Source: an uncultured Pseudodesulfovibrio sp.
GTDB lineage: Bacteria; Desulfobacterota; Desulfovibrionia; Desulfovibrionales; Desulfovibrionaceae
Direction of reading: 5' to 3'
Length of the DNA stretch: 64,000 bases
Assembly (NCBI RefSeq): GCF_963677845.1
Contig: NZ_OY782498.1
Location: 196,001-260,000 of the forward strand
Below the pieces are notes generated by a model. It ran no database searches and was not told where the DNA came from. It saw only the letters and a list, made by a program, of their open reading frames with translations. Positions 61,544 through 64,000 of this stretch are shown here, one piece after another. A program made the translations under genes and the position numbers. Each line of letters opens with the position of its first letter. The stretch's first letter is position 1.

Positions 61544-63283
61544 ATGACACCACTCAAAAAATATATACGCCCTGGAGTGCTGCGGAATATACTCCGCAGA
61601 GCCCATGAGTTGGCCGGAGGAGAAAGCCCTCTGGCTATTACTTATGAGGGTGAAGTGGTCATTGTGGAAGGGACGGATTCCTATGATGGCTTTAGTGAGG
61701 CTCTCCCCAACGTTCTATCCGTGCCTATTCAGTTTGATATTATTCATGGTGGAAGTGTCGTCATACAAATCAATGATGGATGTTCACCGGAAGAGGCTGA
61801 GCGACTTCTCGACTTCATAGGATACTCCATTCAGGAGCTTATCGACATGGAGCAGGCCAGACGCTCTATTGCAGAGGAAGCTCTGTCTAAATATCGAGAA
61901 TTGGCTCTGCTGCATCGTTCGGTTCCGAATATCAATACTTCTTTGGTCATGCGCGATGTTGTTCGCGCCCTTATCGATGAGTGTCGGCGTGAAAATTACC
62001 CAGGCGAACTGGGAATGATCTTTCTTTTGGAGCCCGGCTCCAAGCAGTATCGGTTGGCTGTGCAGTATGGTTTTCCTTTCGGGTCCAACCTACAGCCCAT
62101 GGCTGACAGTGATCTTTTCATTGAAGTTGCCGAATCTGGGCGCGGTGAAATTGTCAACGATCTGGATAAGGATGCTCGATGGTCTGGGGAATTACCCGGC
62201 CTTGGGGCTATGATTATTATTCCGATTGCTTCGCCCAACCGGTGTGAAGGCCTGCTTATTCTTGCCTCAGAAAACAAGGGGCTATTTGAAGCTTCTCACA
62301 GCCGAAGTTTGTCAACATTGGCTTCTGTCGCCGGAATCTCAGTGAGTAACTCCTTCAATTTCGAAGGTGTGCAGAAGTTAATGAACGCCATCTTGCAGGC
62401 GTTGGCAGAAGCAATTGACTCCCGAGATCCTTTTACCGCTGGACATTCCGAACGTGTGGCACACTTGGCGGTGGCTTTTGCTCAGGTTTTGAATGAAAAA
62501 GGGGATTGCGCCGAGGAATCTTTCTCGGATGAAGATCTCAAGGAAATTTATTACGCAGGTATTTTGCATGATGTCGGCAAAATTGGCATCAAGGAAGACG
62601 TGCTTACAAAACGCACTCGATTGACTCCTCGGCATATGGATGTTGTCAAAGCCCGTTTCCAACTTCTTGGTCAATTCAGCGATTTTGATTGGTCGTCAGC
62701 GTATGAGACAGTCAGTTCTGTGAACAAGGCAATGACTCCAGAAGAGGATGATTTGAAGTTTGTTAAGGAGTTGGGTGACAAAGTCTTTCACGAAGGCGGA
62801 GCGCGTCTGTCATATCTATACGATGATGAATTGGAACATCTCCTTTTGAAATATGGCAATTTGACTTCAGAGGAACGCAAAGAAATTCAGCGTCATCCAG
62901 CTGAGAGCGAACGAATCCTTCAGCATATTCCCATGCACGGCAATTATAACAACATGCTGGCCATTATTCGACAGCATCATGAACGCCTTGATGGTTCAGG
63001 GTATCCAGATGGCTTGAAGGCGGATGAAATTATTATCCAGAGTCGTATGATGGCGATTGTGGATATTTATGACGCAGTGACTCAAGAACGTCACTACAAG
63101 CCTGCGTATACACGCAGCGAAGCCGTGAAGATCTTGAAAAAGGATGCGGAAGCGGGAAGGTTGGATAACGATTTGACTACCTGTTTTCTGGAGAATCTTG
63201 AACGGATCGAGGCTTTGTCTGAGCGGGTCAAGATCACTCGTGTTAGCCATCTTTCGGAAATCGGAAATTTCTCTACGCTTTAG
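61544..63283 (+). CDS. GAF-HD-GYP phosphodiesterase
   Basis: 579 residues. N-terminal helical region, GAF-like domain about 140-270 (ALIDECRRENYPGELGMIFLLEPGS), then HD-GYP about 285-560 (SRDPFTAGHSERVAHLAVAFAQ, LHDVGKIGIKEDVLTKR, IQRHPAESERIL, QHHERLDGSGYPDGL, MAIVDIYDAVTQERHYK). A roughly 80-residue insertion separates the HD motif from the HP motif, with a charged helix (EDDLKFVKELGDKV). Probable cyclic dinucleotide phosphodiesterase controlled by the upstream receiver. No clear Shine-Dalgarno near the ATG. Confidence 0.9.
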   Translation: MTPLKKYIRPGVLRNILRRAHELAGGESPLAITYEGEVVIVEGTDSYDGFSEALPNVLSVPIQFDIIHGGSVVIQINDGCSPEEAERLLDFIGYSIQELIDMEQARRSIAEEALSKYRELALLHRSVPNINTSLVMRDVVRALIDECRRENYPGELGMIFLLEPGSKQYRLAVQYGFPFGSNLQPMADSDLFIEVAESGRGEIVNDLDKDARWSGELPGLGAMIIIPIASPNRCEGLLILASENKGLFEASHSRSLSTLASVAGISVSNSFNFEGVQKLMNAILQALAEAIDSRDPFTAGHSERVAHLAVAFAQVLNEKGDCAEESFSDEDLKEIYYAGILHDVGKIGIKEDVLTKRTRLTPRHMDVVKARFQLLGQFSDFDWSSAYETVSSVNKAMTPEEDDLKFVKELGDKVFHEGGARLSYLYDDELEHLLLKYGNLTSEERKEIQRHPAESERILQHIPMHGNYNNMLAIIRQHHERLDGSGYPDGLKADEIIIQSRMMAIVDIYDAVTQERHYKPAYTRSEAVKILKKDAEAGRLDNDLTTCFLENLERIEALSERVKITRVSHLSEIGNFSTL

Positions 63284-63320
63284 CTAATTCCCGCCAATTT
63301 TACAGAGGTGACTCTAGCAA

Positions 63321-64000
63321 TCAGCCGCACATCTGTTGTTCGATGTGTGCAAAGGGAAGCTGTCCTCCTGCGAACAGGGCCGTACAGAATGGGCCAATTT
63401 TCAGTCGTGATTTTTTTCTGAGCCGGGTTATTTCGTAGAGACCCAGAATCGGCATGGCTCTGCGTGATGGTGTTAAGCGGATGTTGCGAACGTGGTTTAA
63501 TCCTTCGTCCTGTGAAAATCCGGCTTCGTCCAGAATGGACAGGCATCGATTCTGGTCCATCGAGCCTACGGCCAGCCCTGCGTCGATCATTGCCAGTGCT
63601 GCGCGGCCCAGACCTCGCTTATGGTGAGTGAGGCGGTCGAGTGGCGTTTCAAGATACCCCAGTTCATCCATGAGATTTTCGGCGAAGGCGAGCCATCCCG
63701 CCATGAAGAGTGGGTTGGTTATCTGTGCCATCGGAGAATCCCCCAAGGCGCGCCTTTGAGAATTTAGCAAATGACGACCGGGATAGGTTTGCATGGCCGT
63801 CATGAAAGGAAATTCTTTGCGTGCGCGGGCTAAACGAACCGGGTCATCACGAAATCCCCTGCCTGTGAAGAGATGGGCACTGACATAACAGTGTGAAGGG
63901 TCGTTTTCCCATGCGCCGAGGGCCGGGGCGAGATGAATGGGGCGCAGAGAAGACGCCATATGCAACGGTTGGGGATCAATGCGTAATCCCGTGTCGGCAA
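63321..64000 (-). CDS. DUF885-family protein, C-terminal part (cut by window edge)
   Basis: Frame stays open to the edge; at least 226 residues. Matches the DUF885 pattern (M-family metallopeptidase-like): FMAGWLAFAENLMDELGYLETPLDRLT, RAALAMIDAGLAVG, RLTPSRRAMPILGLYEITRLRKKSRLKIG and LFAGGQLPFAHIEQQM. The zinc site usually written HEAxPGH is here MQTYPGRH, missing the first His and Glu, so activity may be lost or different. The start lies beyond 64000. Confidence 0.6.
   Translation of the reverse strand, partial: ADTGLRIDPQPLHMASSLRPIHLAPALGAWENDPSHCYVSAHLFTGRGFRDDPVRLARARKEFPFMTAMQTYPGRHLLNSQRRALGDSPMAQITNPLFMAGWLAFAENLMDELGYLETPLDRLTHHKRGLGRAALAMIDAGLAVGSMDQNRCLSILDEAGFSQDEGLNHVRNIRLTPSRRAMPILGLYEITRLRKKSRLKIGPFCTALFAGGQLPFAHIEQQMCG

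Overview
The window looks like chromosome of a free-living sulfate-reducing deltaproteobacterium of the Desulfovibrio/Pseudodesulfovibrio type. This is inferred from the gene mix (recA next to alaS, ADP-forming acyl-CoA synthetase, class II aldolase, many HD-GYP/GGDEF and orphan periplasmic binding proteins) and moderate GC; no rRNA or tRNA gene was seen to confirm it.

Layout. 1-8.4 kb: alaS start, recA, a PP-loop tRNA-thiolase-like gene, a CaCA antiporter followed by about 0.6 kb of hairpin-rich repeats (including a 115-bp tandem duplication), an exported alkaline phosphatase, and the membrane proteins YibE/F, YccF and BI-1. 8.4-22.5 kb: a binding protein, lpxK-rnr, a LexA/CI-like repressor, a short Cys-rich protein, a response-regulator diguanylate cyclase, then a DUF4139/HAD/(beta-PGM+GH65) operon for disaccharide phosphorolysis, and ychF. 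22.6-33.3 kb: two tandem binding proteins, an aldolase, two CII-like paralogues (one behind a sigma-54 promoter with GCGACA enhancer-like sites), a rhodanese/NMT1-like/PP2C signalling operon and a hybrid histidine kinase. 33.6-44.8 kb: an autoregulated-looking TetR gene, glnS, binding proteins flanking a ferredoxin-nitroreductase, an acyl-CoA synthetase, an HD-GYP phosphodiesterase, and a small ORF behind a Fur-box-like site.

The most interesting region is 45143-57689. It is a 12.5-kb mobile element with Tn7-type ends: TGTGGG...CCCACA termini, three dispersed copies of a GAGTAATAAAGTT site at the left end and three tightly packed copies at the right end. It is flanked by a direct ACAGGT duplication and sits immediately after the stop codon of a glmS-like gene, at nearly the classical attTn7 spacing. 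It encodes no recognisable Tns proteins. Its cargo is a cyclic-dinucleotide (GEMM-I) riboswitch, a TpsB transporter, a 1935-residue TpsA exoprotein with a lipase-like toxin tip, an ankyrin lipoprotein that is probably its immunity protein, an exported protein of unknown role, a decayed ISL3 transposase and a HipBA toxin-antitoxin pair. The picture is of a non-autonomous Tn7-like island carrying a contact-toxin system whose expression is placed under second-messenger control.

57.7-64 kb: the glmS-like target gene, a lone receiver protein, a GAF/HD-GYP protein and the C-terminal part of a DUF885 protein that runs off the edge.
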